A stretch of 64,000 nucleotides of DNA from Orientallactaga sibirica (GCA_036365145.1 JAEOAD010001365.1:766501-830500); one strand, 5' to 3'; counted from the first letter of the stretch, positions 41,245-52,006 are shown. Numbers and translations are program-made. Notes: a model not told the origin generated them from the sequence alone.

Positions 41245-41437
41245 TATTTTTAAATATTTACCTGAACGAAAAAAAGGGTGAGTATGGGAGTGCCAGGGCC
41301 TTCTGCCACTGCAAATGAACCCTAGATACATACACTACTTTGTGCATCTGGCTTTATGTAGGTATTAGGGAACCGAACCTGGCTGTCAGGTTTTACAAGC
41401 AAGTGCCTCTAACTGCTGAGCCATCTCCCTAGTCTGA
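41245..41437 (-). mobile_element. B2-like SINE
   Basis: GGAGTGCCAGGGCCTTCTGC to CCATCTCCCTAGTC; preceded by a purine-rich patch (41185-41235). Confidence 0.88.
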
Positions 41438-41574
41438 TTCTTATCTATTTTTGAGCTTCATGAATCTTTTATATTGTGGGTTGGGCTAAAACCCACTAGC
41501 TAGGCAAGTGCTCTCACACTGGGCCACATACCCAGCTAACAATTTATAGTTATCTGGTCTTTTCACCCACTTTT

Positions 41575-41868
41575 CTTCTCAGGTAAGGTCTCATGTAGCC
41601 AAGGCGAGCCTCGAACTCACTATGTAGGACTGGGGAGATGACTTAGTGGTTAAAGGTGATTACTTGCAAAACCTTCCAGTTTGGGTTTGATTCTCCAGTA
41701 TCTACCTAAAGCCATATGCACAAATTGGTACATGTATCTAGAGTTCATTTGAGTGGAAAGAGGCCCTAGTAACCCATATTCTCTCTCTCTCTCTACTTGT
41801 AAATAAAAAGTAACCATGTAGCAGAGGATGATACTGAACTTCCTTCCTCTACCTCATGCCTGGCCTTT
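41575..41868 (-). mobile_element. Old B1-type SINE split by B2-like SINE
   Basis: GGTCTCATGTAGCCAAGGCG before and CAGAGGATGATACTGAACTT after the insertion. Confidence 0.65.
41624..41812 (+). mobile_element. B2-like SINE, nested
   Basis: GGACTGGGGAGATGACTTAG to ACTTGTAAATAAAAAG; flanks TATGTAG/CATGTAG. Confidence 0.9.
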
Positions 41869-41884
41869 CTCGCTCTCTTTTTAG

Positions 41885-42132
41885 ATAGTGCCTCACTCTT
41901 TATTCTAGGCTGTCCTTAAACTTACTATTCTCAGCTGGGCGTGGTGGCGCACACCTTTAATCCCAGCACTCAGGAGGCAGAGGTAGGAGGATCGCTGTGA
42001 GTTCAAGGCCACCCTGAGACTACAGAGTGAATTCCAGGTCAGCCTGGGCCAGAGTGAGACCCTAACTTACTATTCTCCTGCCTCAGCCTCCCAAGTGCTG
42101 GTATTACAGGCATGAGCAACCATTCCTGGCTT
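41885..42132 (-). mobile_element. Old B1-type SINE split by B1
   Basis: CCTCACTCTTTATTCTAGGC before, CAAGTGCTGGTATTACAGGC after. Confidence 0.7.
41934..42064 (+). mobile_element. B1 SINE, nested
   Basis: TSD ACTTACTATTCTC (41921, 42064); the 3' end stops at GAGACCCTA without an A-tail. Confidence 0.93.
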
Positions 42133-42229
42133 GGTCTCTCTTTGAATGCTGTGCATATGGATTTCACTGTGTTGTGGTAAGAAGTGTATATTTAATCCCT
42201 TCCTACTGCTGCCGGACACCACTGCTAGC

Positions 42230-42450
42230 ATCTGATCACTAACGATGCTGTTGGGAACATCCACAGTCACATTTTTTGGTGCATAAGAATATATTTTCTT
42301 TTGGGCTTATACCTAGGAGATAAATTGCTAAATCACCCAGGCATGCTAATCTTTAGTTTTATCAAAACTGCCAAACAGTTTTCCAAGTGTTGATCCAATT
42401 TACAACCCACTAGTCCTACAAACGCCCATAACTCCATGTCCTCTTTGACA
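42230..42450 (-). mobile_element. L1M ORF2 fragment
   Basis: GGGCTTATACCTAGGAGATA, ACTGCCAAACAGTTTTCCAA, CAATTTACAACCCACTAG. Confidence 0.65.
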
Positions 42451-43377
42451 CTAGCTGCTGCTTCTAGCCACCAAGTTAGGCTACACCCCAGGCCAGGCAG
42501 AGCAGGTGGACACCAAATCAAGAATGCACAGCAGGGAGCCTGGAACAGCACCAGGAAACATCTCTCCCCCATGGCTGGGTTTAAACTCTAAAGAACATCA
42601 GTGTTAACTACAAAAACATGCTTTCCTAAGTCAAAAGAGACAGGAGGCAGCAAAAGCATGCCATGACTTTGCTGCTAGGCATGAAGCCTACCCTCGTCAA
42701 ACAGAATCCAGCAGGAAGCATGTGTGGAAAGAATGGAATGATTTCATGGTTGGGAGTTCACAGTTCTGGCCCTGACATTAACAAACAAATAAACCTCTCT
42801 TACCACAAGTGAGGAAGCCATGAAACATGGGGAACAACAATGATGTCATGTGCTTTGCCCTGCCACCTGAGTGGCCCTGAGGCTGTGGGTTTCATTAATG
42901 AATAGCAGTATCGGTATCTATCCATAGTGGCCTATGGAGCCAAGGGCCCAAGTGGACCAGAAACCTTCACTCTTCTCTTCTGGGAACAGGGACAGGTGGG
43001 CCCATGGTTACATTTGGCTCTGCTTGTTTGCTTAGTGCCAGCCTCTTGAAAAGTTTCCAGTTCTTCCTTCCACACAGGGTGAGAAGTAGGACACTGAGAG
43101 GCCAAGAAGAGCCTTCTCACCACATGGTCTTGTCATCTTGTCTCCTTCCACCTGCACTGCAGCCCCCGTTCCCTACCCCAGTCACACTGCACAGCATCCA
43201 ATCAGATCAAAGCATTCTGCTCTGATTATGGTGATGTTCGGCATTCTTTCACTGAGTCATGTAAGCAAGAGGGGCCCTAATCTATCTGCAAGTTAGCCCC
43301 CAAGCCTGACCCAGATACATGCAATTCTCTGCTGGGCATGGGTGTACCTTTCAGACACTTCTGGGATAGTACTTGGG
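42451..43377. other. Intron, no recognisable feature
   Basis: Over 900 bp without an assigned repeat; no conserved coding. Confidence 0.5.
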
Positions 43378-43465
43378 GGCCCATCTGCCTGGGTTTGAAT
43401 CTCAGCTCTACACTCTCCCTAGCTTTGGGACCCTGAGCATGTTGCTTAATTTCTCTGCCTGTATC
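43378..43465 (-). mobile_element. MIR
   Basis: TGCCTGGGTTTGAATCTCAG, TTGCTTAATTTCTCTGCCTG. Confidence 0.8.
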
Positions 43466-43505
43466 CTCTTTCTACTTTGCATTCTTATATATCCTTGAAA
43501 TTTCT

Positions 43506-43671
43506 TATTTATTTTATTTTTTTTTTGTTTTTCAAGGTAGGGTCTCGCACTTGTCCAGGCTGACCTGGAATTCACTATGTAGTCTCAGGGTGGCCTTGAA
43601 CTCACAGTGATCCTCCTACCTCTACCTCCCCAAGTGCTGGGATTAAAGGCGTGTGCCACCATGCCCGGTTT
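43506..43671 (-). mobile_element. B1 SINE
   Basis: Perfect 15-bp TSD ATCCTTGAAATTTCT (43491, 43672). Confidence 0.96.
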
Positions 43672-43717
43672 ATCCTTGAAATTTCTAACAATCAGCATTT
43701 GGTATAGATCTTTTTAA

Positions 43718-43908
43718 AAAAGTACCCTAGGCTAAGCTTGAACTTGTTTTGTAGCTGAGGATGATCTTGTACTCCTGATCTTCCTGTCTCCACCTTCTGA
43801 GTGCTGGGATTACTGCTGTGTGCTACCATGTCTGGTTTATGCCACACTGGGGAAGGAATGCAGAGCGTTGTGCATGCTAAACACTCTACCAATATAGCTA
43901 TGGGCCCA
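43718..43908 (-). mobile_element. B4 element (B1+ID)
   Basis: AGTGCTGGGATTACTGCTGT, then TTGTGCATGCTAAACACTCT. Confidence 0.75.
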
Positions 43909-43917
43909 CCTCTGGTT

Positions 43918-44076
43918 CTTTTTTTTTTTTTTTTTTTTTTGAGGTAGGGGCTCACTCTGGCCCAGGCTGACCTGGAATTCACCATGAAGTCTCAGGGTGG
44001 CCTCGAACTCTCGGCGATCCTCCTACCTCTGCCTCCCGAGTGCTGGGATTAAAGGCGTGCACCACCACACCCGGCT
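43918..44076 (-). mobile_element. B1 SINE
   Basis: TSD ACCTCTGGTTCTTTTT / ACCTCTGGTACTTTTT (43909, 44079). Confidence 0.94.
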
Positions 44077-44135
44077 TTACCTCTGGTACTTTTTAAACAA
44101 AAAAGAAAAATTTCTAAAGAAAAAAAAAACCAGGG

Positions 44136-44322
44136 GGCTAGGAAGATAGCTCAGTTAAAGTTAAAGGTGCTTGCTTGCAGGCCCAGGATTGAATTCCCTA
44201 GTACCTATGTAAAGCCAGAGAGATGCACAAAGAGGTATGTACATCTGGAGTTTGTTTGCAACAGCAAGAGGCCCTGACATGTTCATACTCTCTCTCATAA
44301 ATAAATAAAATTAAAAAAGAGA
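44136..44322 (+). mobile_element. B2-like SINE
   Basis: GGGGCTAGGAAGATAGCTCA to CATAAATAAATAAAATT. Confidence 0.9.
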
Positions 44323-44361
44323 AGAAAACCCCCTCAAATTCCTAAGCCTACAAAACCAAGG

Positions 44362-44476
44362 CCCATCTAGGCATCTTGGCATACACCTGTAATCCCAACA
44401 CTCATGAGGGAGGCAGGGCAACGGTGAGTTCAAAATTAGCCTGGGCTACAGAGTAAGGCATAGTCTCAAAAAAAAA
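44362..44476 (+). mobile_element. Old B1-type SINE
   Basis: CATCTTGGCATACACCTGTA, TTAGCCTGGGCTACAGAGTA. Confidence 0.75.
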
Positions 44477-44481
44477 TGGGG

Positions 44482-44679
44482 GACGGGAGAGATGGCCCAG
44501 TGGTTAAAGCTGTTTGCGTGCAAAGCCTGAAGGCCTGGGTTTGAGACCCACATGAAGCCAGATGCTGAATGGCACATACATCGGTTCATTTGCAGTAGCA
44601 GGAGGCCCTAGCATGCCCATACTCTCCCTTCCTTTCTCCCCAAATCAGTCAATCAATCAATAAATATTTTTTAAAAAAT
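44482..44679 (+). mobile_element. B2-like SINE
   Basis: ACGGGAGAGATGGCCCAGTG; tail CAATCAATCAATAAATA. Confidence 0.9.
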
Positions 44680-44681
44680 CT

Positions 44682-44826
44682 AGAGCCAGGCATGGTGGCA
44701 CACGCCTTTAATCCCAGCATTCAAGAGGCAGAGGTAGGAGGATCACCGTAAGTTCGAGGCCACCCTGAGACTACATAGTGAATTTCAGGTCAGCCTGAGC
44801 TAGATGAAACCCTATCTGGAAAAAAA
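44682..44826 (+). mobile_element. B1 SINE
   Basis: GCCAGGCATGGTGGCACACG to CCTATCTGGAAAAAA. Confidence 0.92.
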
Positions 44827-44831
44827 AGTCT

Positions 44832-45087
44832 AGGGCTGGAGAGATGGTGTAGCAGTTAAGGTGCTTGCCTGTGAAGCCTAAGGACCCATGTTGGACTCCC
44901 CAGATCTCACATAAGCCAGATGCAAAAGGTGACTCATGCTCCAGGTTGCACATGTGCATAAGGTGGCGCATGTCTCTGGGGTTCGATTATAGTGGCTGGA
45001 GGCCCCGGAGCACCAATTCATTTTCATTCTCTCTCTCATTAAAATTAAAGGCCAATGCATTGGGCTTGCCTCAAAAAAAGAAAAAAA
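44832..45087 (+). mobile_element. B2-like SINE with TTGGGCTTGCCTC 3' end
   Basis: Normal head and body, extra CACATGTGCATAAGGTGG block, then an unusual end CATTGGGCTTGCCTCAAAAA in place of the AAATAAAT tail. Confidence 0.9.
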
Positions 45088-45088
45088 A

Positions 45089-45200
45089 ATCCTGGCATTG
45101 TGGCTCATGTCTTTAATCTCAGCACTGGGAGGCTGAGGTAGGAGGACTGCTATTAGGTTCAAGGTTAGCCTGGGCTAGAGTGAAACCTGCTTCAATAAAC
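45089..45200 (+). mobile_element. Old B1-type SINE
   Basis: CATTGTGGCTCATGTCTTTA, TTAGCCTGGGCTAGAGTGAA. Confidence 0.75.
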
Positions 45201-45774
45201 ACAATCACACACACAACCTGCTCCCCCAACAACAAAACCCCTAACAAAGGTCCCATTTACCAGGTTGAAGGAAGCTTGCTAGGTCAGACAGACCCAGAGT
45301 GCCTGGAGTGCCCTGTACGCTGGCTGAGCAGTACTGGTATGGAGATTCAGGACAGGGAAGCCCAGGAGTGGCCTCATACTGTCTGGGTTCACTAGGGAAC
45401 AAGGAGTTAGATGCATGGTGCCAGAGTCTAGCTGGAGATCCACTCTCACCTTGGTAGGAAGCTCAGCCCTGCCAACACTCACATCCCATCTGCTGGGAGA
45501 CACAGGCCCACTACAGCCTGTCTGCTTGGTGACTGGGGTGGCCATCTGGGGCAGGCAGCAGGAGACAGTCTGGGCCCTGCGCCCTAAAGGATGTGCTCGT
45601 GTACAGGAGGATGGAGCCCTGTCTGTCTGTTAGCTCCCTGCTACAAGCCTCCACTGTCTTGAGAAAGAATGACAACCTCACAGGTTGTCAGTCCCAGCAG
45701 GATCAGGCACTCAGAGCTCTTCCTTGCTGCCACTTCATGGTATCAGCCCAAGAGATCCCTCTGAGTCAGGCCAC
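45201..45774. other. Intron, no recognisable feature
   Basis: No assigned repeat. Confidence 0.5.
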
Positions 45775-45910
45775 AGCTCAAAGTCTGCTTTACAGATGAA
45801 GAAACTGAGGTGCACAGGAAAAACCTCTCTCCAAGGTAACGTGGCTAGTGAGGGCCAGTGCAGGGCACTGAGCCCAGGGCTTTCTGATCCCTGACCTCAG
45901 ATTCTAACTA
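45775..45910 (+). mobile_element. MIR
   Basis: TACAGATGAAGAAACTGAGG, TAACGTGGCTAGTGAGGG, ACTGAGCCCAGGGCTTTCTG. Confidence 0.8.
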
Positions 45911-45924
45911 AGTCTGACAGGTGC

Positions 45925-46020
45925 TAGAGGGCAGTGGTTAAGGAGCCCAGGCTTAGGAGTTGGGCAGCCTGAGGCCATGTTTTGGTTTTGCATCTGGGTA
46001 ACCCTGAAAGGCAATGGTCA
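45925..46020 (-). mobile_element. MIR fragment
   Basis: GGCAGTGGTTAAGGAGCCCA, GGAGTTGGGCAGCCTGAGG; head-to-head with the previous MIR. Confidence 0.7.
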
Positions 46021-46287
46021 GAGAGCTGAAAGGAAGTGACAAGGCAATGTGAATGAGGCACTGAAGTGCATGCCTGGAAATAGCACTTGCTGAAAGCATC
46101 AGGGGAGTTATGGCTTCCGCTGGTACTAACTATGCTCCATGATCCTTAGTGCTGCCTCCATGACTACAAGGGGTCTAGGAAGGAGCACAGCAAACCTTGT
46201 AGGTCACTTGCCCAACCTTCAACTCATATGATGGAAACCTTAGACCTGAGTGCCTCACAGTACAGCTCTGTAAAGAACTGGGTATGA

Positions 46288-46446
46288 GCAGGGCGTGGTG
46301 GCACATGCTTTTAATCCCAGCACTCGGGAGGCAGAGGTAGGAGGATTGCCATAAGTTCGAGGCCACCCTGAGACTACAGAGTGAATTCCAGGTCAGACTG
46401 GGCTAGAGTGGGACCCTACCTTGAAAAACCATAAAAAAAAAAAAAA

Positions 46447-46482
<36 letters not shown>
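46288..46482 (+). mobile_element. B1 SINE with (AAAG)n tail
   Basis: Perfect TSD AAAGAACTGGGTATG (46273, 46483); tail A16 then about nine AAAG units. Confidence 0.96.
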
Positions 46483-46516
46483 AAAGAACTGGGTATGTGT
46501 ATGACATGAGATTTAG

Positions 46517-46624
46517 GGTGGAACAAAACTCACTATGTAGCCCAGGCTAGCCTCGAGCTCATGATAATCCTCCTGCCTCAGCCTCTTGATTGTTGTAGTT
46601 ACAGGTTGTAGCTACCATTCTGGC
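46517..46624 (-). mobile_element. Old B1-type SINE
   Basis: ACTATGTAGCCCAGGCTAGC, GTAGTTACAGGTTGTAGC. Confidence 0.7.
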
Positions 46625-47119
46625 TCCTTGAGGACTTGGATATTATCTTCACAACGGTGCCTCCTTGACCACCCTGTCTCAATTTCACCAGTTACTCGTG
46701 GTTCTATCCTGACATCACACACCTCTGCATGGGTTATGAAGGCATTTTGCGTAGCACTTTCTGTCTCCCCTAAAGCCCTTGGCCCAGTCACTGCTGTACT
46801 CCCAAAGCCCAGCTTGGGGCTGGCAGGTGGTGGTACCCAGGAAGTCTGGAAGAGGTGAATCTCAGACTTTTGACTATGAGACTAGAGGGTTCCTATGCTG
46901 GCCAGATTGAAGCAGAGCCTCCCCTTACCTGAGCCTGTTCTGTTGGATGCTGGTGGTGGGAAGTAGACAGAGGTAGGCCTGAGTTGGTAATAGAATCAAA
47001 CATTTTCCAATTTAATAAACAGAAACCAAAGCAGAAAAATATCTGACCCAGTGAAAGAGAACTGGTGTTCTGACCTCAGTACATGAGACACAGTATGGCA
47101 TTTAGCAATCTATTCTAAG
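46625..47119. other. Intron, no recognisable feature
   Basis: Nothing assigned. Confidence 0.5.
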
Positions 47120-47284
47120 GGTTGGGGATGTACCTCTGTTAGTAAAATGCTTGCCTAGATGCACAATGCCTTGCGTTCCTTTCCCAGCACTGCATAAACT
47201 GGGTATAGTGGTGCTAGTAGTGCATGCCTGTGATCCCAGCACGTGGGATGTAGAGAGAATTACGAATTCAAGGCCATCTTGGCT

Positions 47285-47413
47285 TTTTTTTTTTTTTGAG
47301 GTAGGGTCTTGCTGTAGCCCAGGCTGACCTGGAATTCACTATGTAATCCTAGGCTAGCCTCAAACTCAGCCTCCTAAATGTTGGGATTAAAGGCATGTGC
47401 CACCATGACCGGT
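47285..47413 (-). mobile_element. B1 SINE, nested, internally deleted
   Basis: Skips from CCTCAAACTC to AGCCTCCTAAATGTTGGG. Confidence 0.88.
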
Positions 47414-47414
47414 T

Positions 47415-47643
47415 TAAAACATTCTTATTCTTATTAAAAAAAATATTTATTTGAGAGAAAGTGAGAGAGAAAGGGAGGGAGAGAGACAGAATGGGTGCAA
47501 CAGGACCTCTAGCCACTGCAAATGAACTCTAGGTACATGTGCCACCTTTAGCATTTAGCTTTAGGTGGGTACTGAGGAATTGAACTTGGGGCCTTAGGCT
47601 TTGCAGGCAAGCACCTTAACTGCTGAACCATCTCTCTAGCCCT
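47415..47643 (-). mobile_element. B2-like SINE, nested
   Basis: GAGAGAGACAGAATGGGTGC to CCATCTCTCTAGCCC. Confidence 0.92.
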
Positions 47644-47705
47644 ATGTGGTGATTTTGAGGCCAGCCTGGCTCAACAAAAAAAAAAAAAAAAAAAAAAGGT
47701 CATTT

Positions 47706-47835
47706 TATGTGGGACATTGTGGCACATGCCCATAATCCTAGCACTTGGGAGGTTGAGGCAGGATGATCACAGTTTAGGGGCAGCTTGGATTACAGAGTGA
47801 GAACCAGTCACAACACAACACAACACACACACAGA
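47706..47835 (+). mobile_element. Old B1-type SINE
   Basis: GGGACATTGTGGCACATGCC, CACAACACAACACAACAC tail. Confidence 0.75.
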
Positions 47836-48594
47836 GTTCATAACACACACACAGGACTAACGTGGAGTCTGACTAGGTCAGGTGACTCCCACAGGTAGGG
47901 TGACTAGAGGATGTAAAGACGCCTCACCCTACCACTTACTGGAGGGTCCTAACACTCTGTTTTGTCATAAATGAGGTAAGGAATGCAGTCATTGGTCAAC
48001 TGCAATGAGACTAACTCAAGCTAAGCTCTGTGAAGGGCAGAACACAGGGCCTGGAACCCAGTGCTAAGTCAGTGTGTGTGCCATAATAGCAGCCACAATA
48101 CTCATCTCGAGTATATAAACAGGCTTGTTATTTCACTAGCACTGTGTCCACTCTGCTGCTGTGGGAGCTGTCACCATACACGCTGCCTTGGTGCTCAATT
48201 GGCTGGAAAGGTAAACAGGGTGAAAAGCTGGCTGGGGAGACATAGGCTGGGGATCACCTGCAGCGGTTTTGGAGTCCACTCTCCTCAGCAGCCAGACTCG
48301 TGTTGTTCTGTTGAAGGTCTCTGTTGGGTAGGACAAGGCCCTCAGTGTAGCATCTGCCTGCCTGGAGGAGGTCCAAGCTTTGGCTGGCCTAAACTCGGTC
48401 CTTGGCAGTGGTAGCCTGCTGGGTTTCCATGCTAGAGTGAAGGCCAGATGGGGCAAAGCAGGGTAGAAGGAGTTTCAATTTAGGGGTCTACCTAAGTTGA
48501 CTACTGCTCCTTTTTTTCTGGAAAGGATTTCTTTACTTGGGTCTTTTGGAAGTATCTATCACTTCTGTTAATTTGTGTTTTTTTTTTTTAATTT
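47836..48594. other. Intron, no recognisable feature
   Basis: About 760 bp without assigned repeats. Confidence 0.5.
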
Positions 48595-48609
48595 AAAATT
48601 TTATTTTTG

Positions 48610-48761
48610 AAGCCGGGCGTGGTGGCGCACGCCTTTAATCCCAGTACTCGGGAGGCAGAGGTAGGAGGATCGCTGAGAGTTCAAGGCCAGCCTGAGACTA
48701 CATAGTTAATTCCAGGTCAGCCTGAACCAGAGTGAGACCCTACCTCGCAAAACAAACAAAC
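48610..48761 (+). mobile_element. B1 SINE, young subfamily
   Basis: GCCGGGCGTGGTGGCGCACG with all CpGs; diagnostic CATAGTTAATTCCAGG and CTACCTCGCAAAAC. TSD AAAATTTTATTTTTG-like (48595, 48762). Confidence 0.96.
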
Positions 48762-48779
48762 AAAAATTTATTTTTGTTG

Positions 48780-48922
48780 TGCTAGGGGTTGAGCTCAAAG
48801 GGAGGAAAGAAGTAAGGCAAGCAAAAAGTAGCTCATGCATCTGGAGTTTGTTTGCAATGGCAAGAGGCACTGATGTGTTCATTGATTCATTCATATTCTC
48901 TCTCTCTCTACACAAATAATGA
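48780..48922 (+). mobile_element. B2-like SINE, decayed
   Basis: CATGCATCTGGAGTTTGTTT to ATTCTCTCTCTCTCTACACA; head lost. Confidence 0.75.
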
Positions 48923-48940
48923 TTACCTTTCTGTATCTTT

Positions 48941-49086
48941 CTGCTGGGCATGGTGGCACATACCTATAATCCTAGCACTAGGGAGGTAGAGGCAGGAGGA
49001 TCAGGAGTTCAAGGTCATCCTCAGCTACACAGTGAATTTAAGGCCAGCCTGGGCTACATGAGAGCCTGTTTAAAAAAAAAAAAAAG
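48941..49086 (+). mobile_element. Old B1-type SINE
   Basis: CTGGGCATGGTGGCACATAC to GAGAGCCTGTTTAAAA. Confidence 0.85.
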
Positions 49087-49119
49087 CCACCACTACCACC
49101 ACACTACATGTTTCTGTTG

Positions 49120-49420
49120 ATGGGGTTGGCTCACTGAATAACACCTTTGCCTTTCAGCCTGAGTTCAGATTCTTACCACCCCATAAATGCAGGGTATGGT
49201 GGTGCTTGCTCATAATCCCAGAATTCAGAAAGTAGAGACAAGGGATTCCTGGGGCAAGCTGGCTAGCTAGACTAGCTGAGTTGGTGACTCTAGGTTCAAG
49301 TGAGATATACTGCCTCAGTAAATAAAGCGGAAAGCAACTGAGGACCCAATGTTAACTTCCATGTGTGTTAACATGTGCACATACACACACCTATATCTCC
49401 TCCCACCCAGAAAAACCCAA
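49120..49420 (+). mobile_element. RSINE1-like element
   Basis: GATTCCTGGGGCAAGCTGGC, AGACTAGCTGAGTTGGTGAC, CATGTGCACATACACACACC. Confidence 0.7.
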
Positions 49421-49916
49421 CAAACTTCCCTGCTGAGGTTCACCTCCTTTGGGTGGCTCTCATGGAACTGTCAATTTTAGAGCTGAGGTAGTGGCCCTAG
49501 CCCTAGGGCAGAGCATGTGTCCTAGATCTGGCTGTCTATATCACCCCATCACAGTGCCTGGCGCAGAGTGTGGGCATGGAACTCTGCAGATAAGAACCAT
49601 TTCTTCTGGATGGGAAGCTGTAAAGATCCAGACAATCTGGACAACACTGGAGAAAGCTTGGTAGTGGCAGAAGAGAATGGTACGCAGGCAAAAGGAAGTA
49701 CAGCAAAGCTGAGCAGAAAGCTAAGGAGCACAGTTCTCATGTCTTACTGGAGTCTGGAATGAACTATGCCTATTGAACTAGGTCCCACCCTGGATCTGAA
49801 GTTACACAGACCAAGAAATCTCTTTCTGGTTTTAAGCCAGCTAGAAATACATTTCTGTCACAATTTACTTGTGTTGGTGCATGGGTGTCCCAAACATGCT
49901 TTCTTCCCTAGCTGCA
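49421..49916. other. Intron, no recognisable feature
   Basis: Nothing assigned. Confidence 0.5.
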
Positions 49917-49929
49917 GCTGACCTTTAAA

Positions 49930-50160
49930 TTTTATTTATTTGCAAGGAGAAAGAGAGAGAGAGAGAGAAACAGAAACACAGAGAGAGAATGAATGAATGA
50001 ATATGAATGGGCATGCCAGGGCCTCTAGCCCCTGAAAACAAACTCCAGATGCATGCCCCACTTTGTGCATCTGGCTTTACTTGGGTACTGGGGAATTGAA
50101 CCTGGGTTTTTAAGCTTTGCAGACAAGTGTCTTCACCACTAAGGCATCTCTCCAGCCCCA
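49930..50160 (-). mobile_element. B2-like SINE
   Basis: TSD AGCTGACCTTTAA / AGTTGACCTTTAA (49917, 50163); tail contains (GAAT)n. Confidence 0.94.
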
Positions 50161-50429
50161 CAGTTGACCTTTAATCTAAAGCAAACCCTATAGCCCAGGT
50201 GGACAATGGGATTCTCAATTTAGAACCCAGTGAATGACTTGGTAGGGTTCTGAGCTGTTGCATTACTCAATTCTTCTCACGATGCAGAACACCTCAGAGT
50301 CCTGAAATGATCCCTGAACCCCACCCCCTATTGTTTCTAACACTGTGGTTAATTTCTTGCAAACAGATTGTGCAATACTGGACTGTAAAATCACACATAC
50401 CAGGTTCAAATCCTGGCCTTGCTTAATAT

Positions 50430-50642
50430 TTATTTCTATTTGAGAGAGAGAAAAAGGGATGGGGGGGGAGAGAGAGAAAGAGAGAGAATGAATTGAGCAC
50501 ACCAGTGCCTCTAGCCACTGCAAACGAACTCCAGATGCATGCGTCACCTTGTGAATCTGGCTTTAAGTGGGCACTGGGGAATTGAACCTGGGTCCTTTGC
50601 CTTTGCCAGCAAGTGCTTAACCACTAAGTCATCTCTCCATCC
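50430..50642 (-). mobile_element. B2-like SINE
   Basis: G9 run in a GA tail; CATCTCTCCATCC head. Confidence 0.92.
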
Positions 50643-50644
50643 AT

Positions 50645-51033
50645 TTTGTTTTACTTTTCAAAAATATTTTATTTAAAGCTGGGTGTGGTGGCACATGCCT
50701 TTAATCCCAGCACTTGGGAGCCTGAGGTAGGAGGACTGCTGTGAGTTTGAGGCCAGCCTGAGACTACATAGTGAATTCCAGGTCAGCCTGGGCCAGAGCA
50801 AGACCCTACCTTGAAAAACCAAAAGAAAAAAAAATTATTTATTAGAAAAAGAGCAGCATATTGGGGTGGTGGTGGTGGGGGAGATGGGTAGGCCAGAGCC
50901 TCTAGCCATTTCAAACAAACTCCAGACACATGCACCACCTCGTTCATCTGACTTTACGTGGTTACTGGGGAGTCGAACCTGGGTCCTTAGGCTTTGCAGG
51001 CAAGCATTTCAATCACTGAGTCATCTCTCCAGC
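50645..51033 (-). mobile_element. B2-like SINE split by B1
   Basis: Tail 50645-50676, body 50834-51033 ending TCATCTCTCCAGCCC. Confidence 0.88.
50677..50833 (+). mobile_element. B1 SINE, nested
   Basis: AAGCTGGGTGTGGTGGCACA to CTTGAAAAACCAAAAG; flanks AAAAATATTTTATTT / AAAAATTATTTATT. Confidence 0.92.
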
Positions 51034-51247
51034 CCTTGGCCCAGCTTCTTATTTGCTGATTTTCCATGACTTATAATTCCTCTGAGTGTTAGTTTCCTCC
51101 TTTGTAAACTGGACACACTGACAGACAGGATGGCACTCCTGTCAGGAGATGAGGAAGTGAAGCCCTTGGCTTGGAACTTGGCAGAATGAGGGCATGAGGC
51201 TATGAGTGGTTGATCATTATTATTTACTTGACACCTACAGCACCTAC

Positions 51248-51378
51248 CTCACGGGTGCGGAAGATGATCCTGTACTGATACTGAGGTCCGTGATCCTTGT
51301 GGTCTTCCAGCTTCTCCCGCTTGATGCTCACAGCCACAGGCCCCAGCTTCTCATCCACACCAAAGTAATTGGCATGCT
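51248..51378 (-). CDS. Sipa1l3: Sipa1l3 coding exon 2
   Basis: This 131-bp exon encodes (E)[18 protein letters not shown] through IIFRTRE, the conserved segment just before the RapGAP catalytic half. Acceptor ttcttctcag|AGCATG; donor CGTGAG|gtaggt. It starts in phase 1 (completing the split Glu codon) and ends in phase 0. The intron downstream of it (37627-51247) is the largest in the window at about 13.6 kb. Confidence 0.95.
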
Positions 51379-51554
51379 CTGAGAAGAAAGAGGAGGGGAG
51401 TGTAGAGTCAGCTGTACTGAAGGAGAAAGGCCAGTCCATGGCAGACCTGCTGCTGAGGAGAATGGGGGGCAGGACCATGGTCACACAAATGTGATGCATG
51501 ATGAATCCAAAAGCTATACTTAGGGAGAAACTGTGATCAAAGCCTGGCTTTCTG

Positions 51555-51800
51555 TAACAACTCTGCTAAGTTACAGAACTTTCTGAGCTCAAAGCTTTCT
51601 TCTAGAAACAGGGACCCTGATGATAACTACCCACAATTCAGAGCTACTGTGAGGGAGAAATGAATCTACAAAGGCAAAATGCTTGGTATAGTGTGCAGTG
51701 GTTAATTAAATTAAATGGGTTTAACTCACTGCTGGGAGGATTAAGTGAGTTAATATGGCACTAAATTGGCATAGTAAGTACACAGCTTAAATGTTAGCCA
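51555..51800 (-). mobile_element. MIR-like fragment
   Basis: GAGGATTAAGTGAGTTAATA and GGCATAGTAAGTACACAGC suit the MIR 5' end; middle eroded. Confidence 0.55.
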
Positions 51801-51863
51801 TTAGCAATCCCTAAGCATTGCCTGTATCTGATCATGTTTCTTTAGACCCAGGTATCGTTTTCT

Positions 51864-51941
51864 TTTTAAAAAATATTTTATTTATTTATTTGACAGAAAA
51901 AGAGGGAGAGGGAGGGGGAGAGGGAGGGAGGGAGGGAGAGA

Positions 51942-52006
<65 letters not shown>

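Larger units (their letters stand above)
47120..47698 (+). mobile_element. B4 element split by two SINEs
   Basis: ID head TTGGGGATGTACCTCTGTTA, B1 part to 47284; resumes GTGGTGATTTTGAGGCCAGC (47645) with a 23-A tail. Confidence 0.75.
50370..51125 (-). mobile_element. MIR split by SINE insertions
   Basis: CCAGGTTCAAATCCTGGCCT (50400) and TTAGTTTCCTCCTTTGTAAA (51090) are neighbouring MIR parts now about 650 bp apart. Confidence 0.65.
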
